Shown here: piece by piece, positions 1 to 8,000 of the stretch
Numbering within the stretch: the first letter of the stretch is position 1
Layout of the letters: each line of letters begins with the position of its first letter
Program-made: the position numbers and the translations under genes
Assembly (NCBI GenBank): GCA_031278635.1
Contig: JAITKA010000012.1
Span: forward strand, 1 to 44,115
Direction: 5' to 3'
DNA: 44,115 nt
From: Deltaproteobacteria bacterium
GTDB lineage: Bacteria; Desulfobacterota; Desulfarculia; Adiutricales; Adiutricaceae
Notes under the pieces: generated by a model
Seen by the model: the letters and a program-made list of their open reading frames with translations, nothing else
What the model was told of the DNA's origin: nothing
Database searches by the model: none

Positions 1-46
1 TTTGAAAAATTAGGTTGTTATTTGTGGGGAACCTTTGTTTTCGTTG

Positions 47-64
47 TTGGCATCCATCTTGCTT
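47..64 (+). promoter_or_regulatory. Sigma-54 (-24/-12) promoter of the psp operon
   Basis: TTGGCA followed by TTGCT, with GG at 49-50 and GC at 61-62 separated by exactly 10 nt, matches the sigma-54 consensus spacing. It lies about 125 bp before pspA and would start transcription near position 73. The psp operon of enterobacteria is sigma-54 dependent through PspF, so the context agrees. No pspF is visible; it may lie left of the window. Confidence 0.7.
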
Positions 65-189
65 TGGTAATCGTCAGGCCGCCTGGATGTGGCGGACGAA
101 AGAAAAAATTGGTTACATCAACCATGTTTTTTAGCCCTGTTGGCCAGGATAGCGAAAACGGCTAAACGGGGTTTACCAGGGAGGACAAA

Positions 190-846
190 ATGCCCAACGT
201 ATTCTCAAGGTTCGCCGACATCGTCAGCTCCAATATCAACGCCATGCTCGACAAGGCCGAAAACCCTTCCAAGATGCTCAAGCTAATCATCGGCGAGATG
301 GAAGACACCTTGGTCGAGATAAAGGCCGCCACGGCCCAGGTCATGGCCGCCCAGGTCCACCTGAACCGCCGCAAGGCCGAGGTGGAGCAAGCCGTGGAGC
401 ACTGGTTTACCAGGGCCAAGCTGGCCGTGGACAAGTCCAGGGACGATCTGGCCAGGGTCGCGCTGGTGGAGAAGAAAAACGCCGAGAATGAGCTTGAGGC
501 CCTAAACGCCCAGATTGGCGAGCACCAGGTCATCCTGGACAAGCACCACGCGGAGATCGATCAGCTGGAAAGCAAGATCTCGCAGGCCCGCGAGCGGGAA
601 AAGCTCATCGCCATGAGGCAAAACCAGGCCGAGAAAAGCCTCAAGGTCAGCGGGCAGCTCAAGCGCTACGACCTCGCGGCTTCCCAGATGAAGCTCGACC
701 GGCTGGATCAGCGGCTTGAACGCATCGAGGCCGAGGCCGAGCTGGAAAGGCTCCACCGCCGCCCCATGGCCGAGAGGAACCTTGAGGCCGAGTTTCAGGG
801 CCTCGACGACAGCATCGAACGGGAGCTTGAGGCTCTCAAGGGCTAA
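190..846 (+). CDS. pspA: Phage shock protein A (PspA/IM30 family)
   Basis: A 218-residue protein that is almost entirely helical and rich in Glu, Lys, Ala and Leu, as expected for the PspA/IM30/Vipp1 (ESCRT-III-like) coiled coil. The N-terminus MPNVFSRFADIVSSNINAML is the typical amphipathic membrane-binding helix followed by the DKAENPSKML motif. PspA binds stressed inner membranes and, in enterobacteria, also restrains the activator PspF. The start is supported by GGAGG five bases upstream. It is the first gene of a four-gene operon with pspB and two PspC-domain genes and sits behind a sigma-54-type promoter at 47-64. Length is normal for the family (about 220 residues). Confidence 0.93.
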   Translation: MPNVFSRFADIVSSNINAMLDKAENPSKMLKLIIGEMEDTLVEIKAATAQVMAAQVHLNRRKAEVEQAVEHWFTRAKLAVDKSRDDLARVALVEKKNAENELEALNAQIGEHQVILDKHHAEIDQLESKISQAREREKLIAMRQNQAEKSLKVSGQLKRYDLAASQMKLDRLDQRLERIEAEAELERLHRRPMAERNLEAEFQGLDDSIERELEALKG

Positions 847-870
847 AACGGCCAAGGGGGGCAATAAGCC

Positions 871-1137
871 ATGAATTTTACCACGCTTTTACTTTTAGTC
901 ATCGGCATACCGATAGCGCTTGTGGCCTTGGGCTTCGTTCTCCTCTGCCTTAAGTGGCTCTGGTCGAAGGATCAGAGGGCCAACCAGGCCAAGCTTCTGG
1001 AAGCCGCCGCGAGGCTCGACGGCAAGCTGAGCAACCTTGAGGTAAGGCTGACCGCCCTGGAGGACATACTGATCCCCCCGGGCGGTCCCAGGGGCAACCA
1101 AACCGGGCGTCAGGACCTAAACGGGCCGCGATTTTAA
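871..1137 (+). CDS. pspB: Phage shock protein B
   Basis: An 88-residue protein with one N-terminal membrane helix (about residues 4-27), then the basic KWLWSKDQ stretch and a short coiled coil with LEVRLTALEDIL. This order is that of PspB, the small inner-membrane partner of PspC that relays envelope stress to PspA. It starts 24 bases after pspA behind a G-rich ribosome site. The C-terminus is about 14 residues longer than the E. coli protein and Gly/Asn-rich. Family assignment rests on topology, the coiled coil and the operon position. Confidence 0.8.
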   Translation: MNFTTLLLLVIGIPIALVALGFVLLCLKWLWSKDQRANQAKLLEAAARLDGKLSNLEVRLTALEDILIPPGGPRGNQTGRQDLNGPRF

Positions 1138-1242
1138 CCGGCGGGGGTCCCAGGCGGCCGGGTTGCCCGGTCCCCTGGATAGTCAAACCAGGCCGTGCCT
1201 AAGCCCTTACGGGCAAACCCAAACTTTTGAAAGGATAGAACG

Positions 1243-1464
1243 ATGAGTTACTCGCGCAATAATGTAAAAGGCCCATTCAGATCCAGGCATGGCATGATAT
1301 TGGGCGTCGTGGCCGGTCTGTCCGAATATTTCGGGATCTCAAGGTGGCTCCTTCGGGCCATCGTCATAGCCATAGGCATTTTCCTGGCTTTCTGGCCGGT
1401 CATCTTGGTTTACCTGATCTCCGCCTTCATCATGCCCCTGAACCCTTACGCCAATCGGTTTTAG
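1243..1464 (+). CDS. PspC-domain protein (short)
   Basis: A 73-residue protein made of a single PspC domain: GPFRSRHGMILGVVAGLSEY, then a WLLRAIVIAIGIF membrane segment and a second hydrophobic run ending in FIMPLNP. PspC proteins sit in the inner membrane and sense or relay envelope stress to PspA. It has no C-terminal coiled coil, unlike the next gene. The N-terminus and the membrane segment closely match the downstream paralogue, and both have AAAGGATA ribosome sites, so the pair looks like a tandem duplication with one copy reduced to the membrane domain. Confidence 0.85.
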   Translation: MSYSRNNVKGPFRSRHGMILGVVAGLSEYFGISRWLLRAIVIAIGIFLAFWPVILVYLISAFIMPLNPYANRF

Positions 1465-1530
1465 ATTGGCAAGTGAGACAAGAACGCCCAAGGCCGGGGG
1501 AGACCCGGCCTTGAAAGGATACGAATTAAG

Positions 1531-1893
1531 ATGAGCTTAGCCAATATGTCCGTTCAAGGACCATTCAGATCGAAAAATGGCCTTTTCCTGGGCGTGATCC
1601 GGGGACTGGCCGAGCACTACAAGCTCTCCCCGTTCGTCTTGCGGTTGATCGTGATCGGCCTGTCGGTATTTTTGGCCTTTTGGCCGGTGGTGCTGATCTA
1701 CTTCGCCGCCTACTTCATCATGCCCACCGAGCCGGTCGCCATGCCCGTGACCGAGCGGGACAGGGAGAGGGTCCTTTTGGGACGGGTAGATCCGACGACC
1801 ATGGTCGATAGCCTCATGAACCGGGCCGACAACCTGGAGCGCAAGGTGAGGCGCCTTGAGGACCACGTGACCTCGAGAAACTTTCGGGCTTAA
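1531..1893 (+). CDS. pspC: PspC-domain protein with C-terminal coiled coil
   Basis: A 120-residue PspC protein. Residues 1-65 repeat the PspC membrane domain of the preceding gene (GPFRSKNGLFLGVIRGLAEH and LAFWPVVLIYFAAYFIMP). Residues 70-120 form a charged tail with the heptad-like NRADNLERKVRRLEDHV segment, like the cytoplasmic leucine-zipper part of E. coli PspC. It is the last gene of the operon and is followed within a few bases by a strong terminator. Of the two PspC-domain genes this is the one with full PspC architecture. Confidence 0.87.
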   Translation: MSLANMSVQGPFRSKNGLFLGVIRGLAEHYKLSPFVLRLIVIGLSVFLAFWPVVLIYFAAYFIMPTEPVAMPVTERDRERVLLGRVDPTTMVDSLMNRADNLERKVRRLEDHVTSRNFRA

Positions 1894-1896
1894 GCG

Positions 1897-1923
1897 AAAA
1901 AGCCCCGGCTGGGGCTTTTTTTT
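1897..1923. terminator. Bidirectional intrinsic terminator
   Basis: AAGCCCC (1900-1906), a four-base loop and GGGGCTT (1911-1917), followed by a T-run, end the psp operon. A-residues on the left give a T-run on the minus strand too, so it can also end the convergent gene at 1928-2290. Confidence 0.9.
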
Positions 1924-1927
1924 GCGC

Positions 1928-2290
1928 TTATATGCCGTCGCCTCCCAGGCCCTGCAGATCCGAGAAGCGTTCCTTGAGGTGCCGCTCGATCTGGACCAGG
2001 CGGCCTTTTTTAACCACCAGGACCACCTGCCCGAACTCCAGGCCCCTTAGGGCCTGGACCAGCTTGTCCTTGACCGCCCGGGGATTAAAGTTCTCGGAAT
2101 CCAACCCCAAAAAGACGCCCTGGAGGTCCTCGGGGTTAAAGTTTTCCTTCCTCTCGACCTGCACTACCCTATAATTTTGGGTAATCAGGATAACCTGCCC
2201 GTGGAACGTTTTTTTCAGAAGCTCGATCAAGGCTTCCAAAAACGAATTCTCGACCACCGCCGTAGAGGCCCTTCTCACTACCAAGCCCAT
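1928..2290 (-). CDS. Tandem DUF2292 (YezD-like) protein
   Basis: A 120-residue soluble protein. Two similar segments are visible: residues about 18-50 (LIELLKKTFHGQVILITQNY then VVQVERKE) and about 77-108 (LVQALRGLEFGQVVLVVKKG then LVQIERHLK). Each matches the small DUF2292/YezD pattern of a helix, a two-strand GxVxLVxxxGRxVQIER hairpin and a charged end. DUF2292 proteins usually carry one copy in about 50-60 residues, so this is a fused double. The function of the family is unknown to me; in other bacteria it is sometimes found near sulfur assimilation genes, which are absent here. It converges on the psp operon and shares its terminator. Confidence 0.6.
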   Translation of the reverse strand: MGLVVRRASTAVVENSFLEALIELLKKTFHGQVILITQNYRVVQVERKENFNPEDLQGVFLGLDSENFNPRAVKDKLVQALRGLEFGQVVLVVKKGRLVQIERHLKERFSDLQGLGGDGI

Positions 2291-2525
2291 TTTATTTACC
2301 CTAAATCCTTTAACATACTGTCACAATGAACCTTTTGGCAAAAGGTCCGCTGAGGGGCACTGCCGCTTTCGGCCTCGCCATGACGGGGCTAAAAACGACA
2401 GCCAATACAGTCGCAGCTGAAAAGGCTTGCTTTCAGGACAAGAATCTGGGGGTGGCTACGGAACGGGAAGGGATTCATCGGGAAAGCCGCTTTCAATGGA
2501 AGGTAACCGAAGGGGATCCCGGGAG

Positions 2526-2547
2526 AAAAATGGCCGCGGCCATTTTT
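2526..2547. repeat. 22-bp perfect palindrome
   Basis: The left arm AAAAATGGCCG is the exact reverse complement of the right arm. As RNA it makes a GC-rich hairpin flanked by A5 and T5, so it could end transcription in both directions. It lies between the divergent DUF2292 gene and hemL, where no gene end is visible. Confidence 0.6.
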
Positions 2548-2707
2548 GTCGCGGGTCGTTAACGTCGATTAGGTGGATATTTATCAGAAGCGTAAAAAAT
2601 TGTCAAGAAAAACCTGAAAAACGAAACACTTGAAATCCCATGCGGGGGATGGCCTGGGCCCAGGGCGGCATTAACCAACCTTTGTGGCGTAAGAGGGTTG
2701 TCTTGGC

Positions 2708-2736
2708 TTGCAAGGGGATTGGCCACCGCCTATAAT
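2708..2736 (+). promoter_or_regulatory. Probable sigma-70 promoter of hemL
   Basis: TTGCAA (2708-2713) and a perfect TATAAT (2731-2736) are separated by 17 bp. Transcription would start near 2743 and give a leader of about 135 nt before hemL. Confidence 0.55.
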
Positions 2737-2750
2737 TACTTAGCGAATCC

Positions 2751-2787
2751 GTTACCGGAGAGTTCGTTCCGGAAGGTACTTTTTTTT
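2751..2787 (+). promoter_or_regulatory. Possible attenuator hairpin in the hemL leader
   Basis: GTTACC (2751-2756) can pair with GGTAC (2775-2779), with one bulged T, which ends directly before eight T residues (2780-2787). An inner CCGGA/TCCGG pairing (2755-2759 with 2768-2772) competes with it. This arrangement resembles a transcription attenuator. Confidence 0.35.
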
Positions 2788-2788
2788 G

Positions 2789-2815
2789 GGCGGCGCCTGG
2801 CCGTGGCCAGCCGCC
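2789..2815 (+). promoter_or_regulatory. Second hemL leader hairpin
   Basis: GGCGGC (2789-2794) pairs with GCCGCC (2810-2815), and TGGCC pairs with GGCCA inside it around a two-base loop. It follows the T-run of the first hairpin and ends about 60 nt before the hemL start. Confidence 0.4.
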
Positions 2816-2877
2816 GATTAGAGCATCGTTGGTTGTCCCCCCTTGGGCAAGGCCCGGGGTTTCCATAGGAGTTATCG

Positions 2878-4173
2878 ATGTCCACGGATTTTCTTACGGC
2901 AAAATCGGACGCCCTGTTCGAGGAAGCCCAAAAATACATCCCCGGTGGGGTCAACAGTCCCGTCAGGGCTTGCCGGGCCGTCGGGACCACCCCCCGGTTC
3001 GTTAACAAAGGCCTCGGGGACAGGATTTACGACGAGGACGGCCGGGAGTATCTGGACTTGGTCTGTTCCTGGGGGCCGTTGATTTTCGGCCACTGCCCGC
3101 CTGGCGTCGTTAAGGCCGTGACCGAGGCGGCCAAAAACGGGTCCAGCTTCGGGGCCCCCACGGAGGCCGAGACGCACCTGGCCTCCCTGATAAACGAAAA
3201 CTTCCCCTCCATGGAGATGGTCCGCCTGGTCAGTTCCGGGACCGAGGCGGCCATGAGCGCCATCCGGCTGGCCAGGGGGGCCACCGGGAGGGACAAGATC
3301 GTTAAATTCCAGGGCTGTTACCACGGGCACGCCGATAGCCTGCTCGTGGCCGCGGGAAGCGGTCTCGCCACCTTCAGCCTCCCCGGGAGCCTGGGCGTCC
3401 CGAAGGCCCTGGCCGAGCTGACCATCACCTGCCCCTATAACGACCTTCCCGCCCTCCGGGAGATCTTTAGGCTGGCCGGGGACGAGATCGCCGCCGTGAT
3501 AGTCGAGCCCGTGGCCGGGAACATGGGCCTGGTCCCCCCAGGGATAGACTTTTTGCCCGGCCTCGCCGCGCTTTGCCGCGAAAGCGGGGCCCTTTTCATC
3601 TGCGACGAGGTCATCACCGGCTTCAGGCTTGGCCTGGGCGGGGCCCAGGCCCTCTATGGCCTAAACCCCGACATAACCATCCTGGGAAAGATTATCGGCG
3701 GGGGCCTACCCCTGGCCGCCTTCGGCGGCAAAAAGGAGCTCATGGAGCTTCTGGCCCCGCTGGGCGGGGTCTACCAGGCGGGGACCCTTTCCGGGAACCC
3801 CCTGGCCGTGGCGGCGGGCATCGCCACCATCGAAAGGCTCCAGAGCGAGGAGCCCTACGGGCGGATAAACCACATGTCCGGCCGCTGGGCGGAGGGGCTT
3901 CGGGAGCTCGCCGCCAAAAAAGGCCTCCCGGTCACGGTGAACCAGCTGGGCTCCATGTCCACGATATTCTTCACCGGGGGCCCCGTTCACGATCTGGCCT
4001 CGGCCCAGAAAAGCGACCTCGATCGCTACGGGGCCTGGTTTAGGTCCATGCTCGACCTGGGCGTCTGGCTCCCGCCGAGCCAGTTCGAGACCATGTTTTT
4101 CTCGGCCGGGGTTCTGTTCAGCGAGGTCGACGACCTGCTCGACGCCGCGGAAAAGACATTCGGGAGGCTTTGA
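2878..4173 (+). CDS. hemL: Glutamate-1-semialdehyde 2,1-aminomutase
   Basis: A 431-residue PLP enzyme of class-III aminotransferase fold that converts glutamate-1-semialdehyde to 5-aminolevulinate, the C5 route to tetrapyrroles. Visible marks are YIPGGVNSPVRA near the N-terminus, SSGTEAAMSAIRLAR (119-133), the DEVITGFR signature (243-250) and the PLP lysine K271 in ILGKIIGGGLP. Length is normal. The ATG at 2878 has GGAG seven bases upstream. It stands alone, without other hem genes, but tetrapyrrole supply is relevant here because the corrinoid cofactor of the neighbouring CODH/ACS system derives from 5-aminolevulinate. The promoter and structured leader at 2708-2815 suggest independent control. 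Confidence 0.96.
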   Translation: MSTDFLTAKSDALFEEAQKYIPGGVNSPVRACRAVGTTPRFVNKGLGDRIYDEDGREYLDLVCSWGPLIFGHCPPGVVKAVTEAAKNGSSFGAPTEAETHLASLINENFPSMEMVRLVSSGTEAAMSAIRLARGATGRDKIVKFQGCYHGHADSLLVAAGSGLATFSLPGSLGVPKALAELTITCPYNDLPALREIFRLAGDEIAAVIVEPVAGNMGLVPPGIDFLPGLAALCRESGALFICDEVITGFRLGLGGAQALYGLNPDITILGKIIGGGLPLAAFGGKKELMELLAPLGGVYQAGTLSGNPLAVAAGIATIERLQSEEPYGRINHMSGRWAEGLRELAAKKGLPVTVNQLGSMSTIFFTGGPVHDLASAQKSDLDRYGAWFRSMLDLGVWLPPSQFETMFFSAGVLFSEVDDLLDAAEKTFGRL

Positions 4174-4261
4174 GCCCTGTACCGGTTATTCCCGGCTTTC
4201 CGTGACCAGTCGCCCCCATGGTAAAAGATTGGGGCTCAAATATTTTTATTCACACAAAAGA

Positions 4262-4300
4262 AATATCGCTAATTCAAATTTTCATTGAATTAGCGATATT
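4262..4300 (-). terminator. 16-bp perfect hairpin, probable adhE1 terminator
   Basis: AATATCGCTAATTCAA (4262-4277) and its exact complement (4285-4300) enclose a 7-nt loop. On the minus strand the stem is followed by TCTTTTGTG, so it probably ends adhE1. It lies 80 bp beyond the adhE1 stop. Confidence 0.65.
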
Positions 4301-4381
4301 CGCGTTTAGGTGGTCACCGTTTCGCCGCCAAAACGGTCTTGGCGACGAAACGGTTGGGTAAGCGTGGAGGAACCGTAACGC

Positions 4382-6997
4382 TTAGCCTTCGGACTTCTCG
4401 GCCTTGCCGGCCTTGCCGCCGTACCAGGCGTTGATGTAGACTTGCTTCAACTCCTCGAAGGACGGGTAGCGCGGGTTGCCGCCGGTGCACTGGTCATCGA
4501 AAGCCTCTTCGGACAAGGCGTCCAGACCGGCCATGAACTCTTCCTCGTTGATGCGGCCCCAGGCCTTGATCGACGGGGGAACCCCAACCTCGGCCTTGAG
4601 TTTCTCGATGGCCGCGATCAGTTTGTCAACCTTATCGTCCTTGTTCTTGCCGCCCAAGCCCAGGTAGTCGGCGATGCGGGCGAAACGATCGGTGATGTTC
4701 GGATGGCGATACTGCGGGAAAGCGGCCTGCTTCCTGGGGTTATCGACGCGGTTGAACTGCATGACGTGGGTCAGCAAGAAGGCGTTGGCCAAGCCGTGGG
4801 GCACGTGGTACTTGGCGCCCATCTTGTGGGCCAACGAGTGGCAGATTCCCAGGAACTCGTTAGCGAAAGCCATACCGGCCAACGTGGCGGCATAGTGCAT
4901 CTTTTCCCTGGCCAGCTTGTAGTTCGGCCCTTTCTTGAAGGAGTCGGGCAGATACTCGAAGATCATCCTGGTGGCTTCAAGGGCCAAGCCATCGGAGAAC
5001 TCATTGGCCAGAATGGAGGTGAAGGCCTCGATCGCGTGGCTAAGGGCATCGATGCCGCCAAAGGTGATCTGGCTGGGCGGAAGCTCCGCGACGAAATCGG
5101 GGTCGATGATGGACATGTAGGGGGTCAAGCCGTAGTCGGCCAACGGGTACTTCTTCCCGGTGGCGTCATCGGTGACGACGGAGAAGGGGGTGACTTCCGA
5201 ACCGGTACCGGAAGTGGTGGTGATGCAGATCAGCTTGGATTGCTTCGGCTTGTTCTCCGGATAGGCGTAAACGCGTTTACGGATATCCATGAAGCGGGCG
5301 GCCAGATCCTCGAACTTCAGATCCGGATCCTCGTACATGGCCCACATGACCTTGGCGGCGTCCATGGGGGACCCGCCGCCCAGGGCGACGACCAAGTCAG
5401 GCTTAAACTCCCTGAGCTTCTTCAAACCATCGTAGATGGTGGTCAAGGTGGGATCGGGTTTGACTTCGCTGTAGATTTGGTAGGTGATACCGTAGCTCTC
5501 GAAGACATCGGTGACCCTCTTGGCATAGCCCAAGGCGGCCAATGGCCCGTCGGTGACCAGGAAGGCACGCTTACTGTCAGTCAGATCTTTAAAGGCCACC
5601 GGCAGGCAACCTGGGCGGAAGTAGATCCTCGGGGGCACGCGGAACCACAACATGTTGTATCTCCTCTCCGTAACGGTTTTGATGTTGACCAGCTGCTTGA
5701 TACCCACGTTTTCGCTGACGGCATTGCCACCCCAACTGCCGCAACCCAGGGTCAATGAAGGAACCAGCCGGAAGTTGAACACGTCACCGATAGCTCCGAA
5801 GGAAGAAGGTTGGTTGATAAGGATGCGCCCTGTATGCATGCGCTCGCTGAAGTACTTCACTCTCTCCTCGACGCCCTCCTCGGTGAAGAGCAGCGAGGTG
5901 TGGCCCATGCCTTGGAAGCTTAGGAGCGCGTAGGCTTTGTCGCAAGCGTCCTTGAAATCGGCGGCCTTGTACATGGCCAAAACCGGGGACAGCTTCTCAT
6001 GGGCGAAGGGCTCGGAAGGAACGGTGTCGGTGACTTCGCCGATGAGGACCTTGGCCGATTCGGGGACGCTGATGCCGCTCATATTGGCTATCGTGTGAGC
6101 GCTTTGCCCGACGATCTTGGCGTTTAGGCGGCCATCGATAACGATGGTCTCGCCGACCTTCTGGCGCTCGTTCTTGTTAAGGAAATAGGCCCCGCGAAGC
6201 AGGAACTCGGCCTTAACCTCCTCGTAGACCTTCTCGACCACGATCACCGACTGCTCGGAGGCGCAGATCATGCCGTTGTCAAAGGTCTTGCTGAGAAGGA
6301 TGGAGTTCACGGCCATGGGGATGTCCGCGGTCTCGTCTATAACGGCAGGGGTATTGCCTTGGCCGACGCCCAAGGCCGGGTGGCCGGACGAATAAGCCGC
6401 CTTAACCATGCCGGGGCCGCCGGTCGCCAGGATTATGTCGATGTCCTTATGGCCCATGAGAGCCTGGGAGAGCTCGATGGTGGGTTCGGAGATTCCCCCG
6501 AGGATGCCCTGGGGGGCACCGGCGGCCACGGCGGCCTTGTGAATGATCTCAGCCGCCTCGAGGGTACACTTCGGCGCCCTGGGGTGGGGCGAAAGGAGAA
6601 GGGCGTTACGGGTTTTAATGGCCAGCAGCGCCTTGAAAATGGCCGTTGAGGTCGGGTTGGTGGTAGGCACGACGCCCGCGATAACGCCAAGCGGCTCGGC
6701 GATTTTACGCATGCCGCCGCTTTTGTCCTCTTCTATAACGCCGCACGTCTTGGCGCCGATATAGTTATAGTAGAGATACTCTGCGGCGTAGTGATTTTTT
6801 ATGACCTTGTCCTCGACGATGCCCATGCCGGTTTCGGCAACGGCCATCTTGGCCAGCGGTATTCTCGCTTTGTTGCCGGCTAAGCAAGCAGCCTTAAAAA
6901 TCGCGTCCACTTGTTCTTGCGTGAACGTGGCAAACTTCCTTTGCGCCTCTTTCGCGTTCGCGATCAACTTGTCCAGATCTTGAAGATTTTTTGCCAT
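4382..6997 (-). CDS. adhE: Bifunctional acetaldehyde/alcohol dehydrogenase, copy 1
   Basis: An 871-residue fusion of a CoA-acylating aldehyde dehydrogenase (about 1-440) and an iron-dependent alcohol dehydrogenase (about 455-865). It interconverts acetyl-CoA, acetaldehyde and ethanol with NAD(H) and probably forms spirosomes. The catalytic cysteine is C245 in NGMICASEQS. The second half has GGGSPMDAAK for nucleotide binding and the metal-site stretches DALSHAIEAF and HKMGAKYHVPHG. I chose the ATG at 6997 because GGGAG precedes it by seven bases and the protein then aligns with other AdhE starts; a 23-residue upstream extension lacks support. It is the last gene of the regulator-adhE cassette and follows RR1 after about 1 kb of AT-rich leader. 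The paralogue at 10262-12868 is closely similar throughout. Confidence 0.95.
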   Translation of the reverse strand: MAKNLQDLDKLIANAKEAQRKFATFTQEQVDAIFKAACLAGNKARIPLAKMAVAETGMGIVEDKVIKNHYAAEYLYYNYIGAKTCGVIEEDKSGGMRKIAEPLGVIAGVVPTTNPTSTAIFKALLAIKTRNALLLSPHPRAPKCTLEAAEIIHKAAVAAGAPQGILGGISEPTIELSQALMGHKDIDIILATGGPGMVKAAYSSGHPALGVGQGNTPAVIDETADIPMAVNSILLSKTFDNGMICASEQSVIVVEKVYEEVKAEFLLRGAYFLNKNERQKVGETIVIDGRLNAKIVGQSAHTIANMSGISVPESAKVLIGEVTDTVPSEPFAHEKLSPVLAMYKAADFKDACDKAYALLSFQGMGHTSLLFTEEGVEERVKYFSERMHTGRILINQPSSFGAIGDVFNFRLVPSLTLGCGSWGGNAVSENVGIKQLVNIKTVTERRYNMLWFRVPPRIYFRPGCLPVAFKDLTDSKRAFLVTDGPLAALGYAKRVTDVFESYGITYQIYSEVKPDPTLTTIYDGLKKLREFKPDLVVALGGGSPMDAAKVMWAMYEDPDLKFEDLAARFMDIRKRVYAYPENKPKQSKLICITTTSGTGSEVTPFSVVTDDATGKKYPLADYGLTPYMSIIDPDFVAELPPSQITFGGIDALSHAIEAFTSILANEFSDGLALEATRMIFEYLPDSFKKGPNYKLAREKMHYAATLAGMAFANEFLGICHSLAHKMGAKYHVPHGLANAFLLTHVMQFNRVDNPRKQAAFPQYRHPNITDRFARIADYLGLGGKNKDDKVDKLIAAIEKLKAEVGVPPSIKAWGRINEEEFMAGLDALSEEAFDDQCTGGNPRYPSFEELKQVYINAWYGGKAGKAEKSEG

Positions 6998-7921
6998 CTT
7001 GAAACTCCCACTTTCCTTAAAAGAAAAATTAGTGGTAAATGAACACAGGGGATACTCTCCCCCCATCTGTAGATCGCGCTTTCAAGTTTCCGCGCCCGTC
7101 GCAAGGACAAATTTGCTGACGGACTGGGAAACCTCTAACGACAATCCCAGCTAAGAATAAAAACGTGTTTCTTTCTCTGCACAGTGTAAGTTTAAGCTAA
7201 GTTGTGAACCCTTCGGTAATACATTTCAGATTAAATCCCTGTATTTTTAAGCCAAGTATTTTCGCCCGATTTTTCGACTTTCGTTGGCAGAAATGACAAT
7301 CAAAATGACAGTGAAGTTTCGATTTTCCCTAAATGAAGCTTTGATGAGGGCGCGGAAAGCCCTCCCCACCCTTCAAATCTAGGATAACTATCAAAAATCA
7401 TTGATCAAATTTGTTAACGTTTTATCAATTCGCTTGGGTTTGAATAGCTGCCAACCACAAAACTAGCATTCTATGGCCATTTAGTTATCGTTTATTATTA
7501 CCCAAATGTATTTTCAAAATGTCCAGTAAATGAATATGATACATTTTTACCGATTTGATTTTTACCTATCATTTTTTTAGAGTAATTTTTGTATTTTTTA
7601 TTGTTACATTTTTTGGATATTTTGTGGACTTATTATGGTTTTGACTGAAAAGTTAAAGCAAATAGATTTACATAATTTTTTATCTAATAACTTAGCTGTA
7701 TAAATAACCTATAATAAATTTTTTTACTTTCAATCGAAAACAAATTCACGGACTAAAATAAAATCATAGCCCCGTTTATTTTTTCCCAACGGGCACATAT
7801 TGAATATTTCAACCATCGGGCAAGCCTCCGCCAAAAAGCCCGGGAAACCGTTTCCGGTTCATGGCCGAGGTTTGGCAAAGCCAAGACCCGGGGGGGCCGC
7901 GAATCGCCAAAACCCTGGGGC
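6998..7921. other. Long AT-rich leader of adhE1
   Basis: No gene is supported here. Positions about 7380-7790 are markedly AT-rich compared with the flanking genes. Small inverted repeats are visible: CTGGGA/TCCCAG (7124-7150) and GAGGGC/GCCCTC (7346-7364). The length and composition suit a promoter with several regulator sites in front of adhE1, but no promoter can be assigned with confidence. Confidence 0.5.
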
Positions 7922-7968
7922 AAAAAAAAACTTGCGGCCTTAGGTCATTGGCAACCTAAGGCCGCAAG
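7922..7968 (-). terminator. Intrinsic terminator of RR1
   Basis: A 15-bp perfect stem (7931-7945 with 7954-7968, left arm CTTGCGGCCTTAGGT) with an 8-nt loop is followed on the minus strand by nine T residues. It ends the regulator gene at 8001 and separates it from adhE1. Confidence 0.93.
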
Positions 7969-8000
7969 CCGGGTGGCGACGTTATTTTTCGAAAGCTATT

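Noticed and set aside
2326-2562. A 78-residue open frame upstream of hemL.
   Set aside because: No motif or ribosome site, and it runs through the 22-bp palindrome.
4442-5758. A 438-residue open frame opposite adhE1.
   Set aside because: Shadow frame; adhE1 on the other strand is certain.
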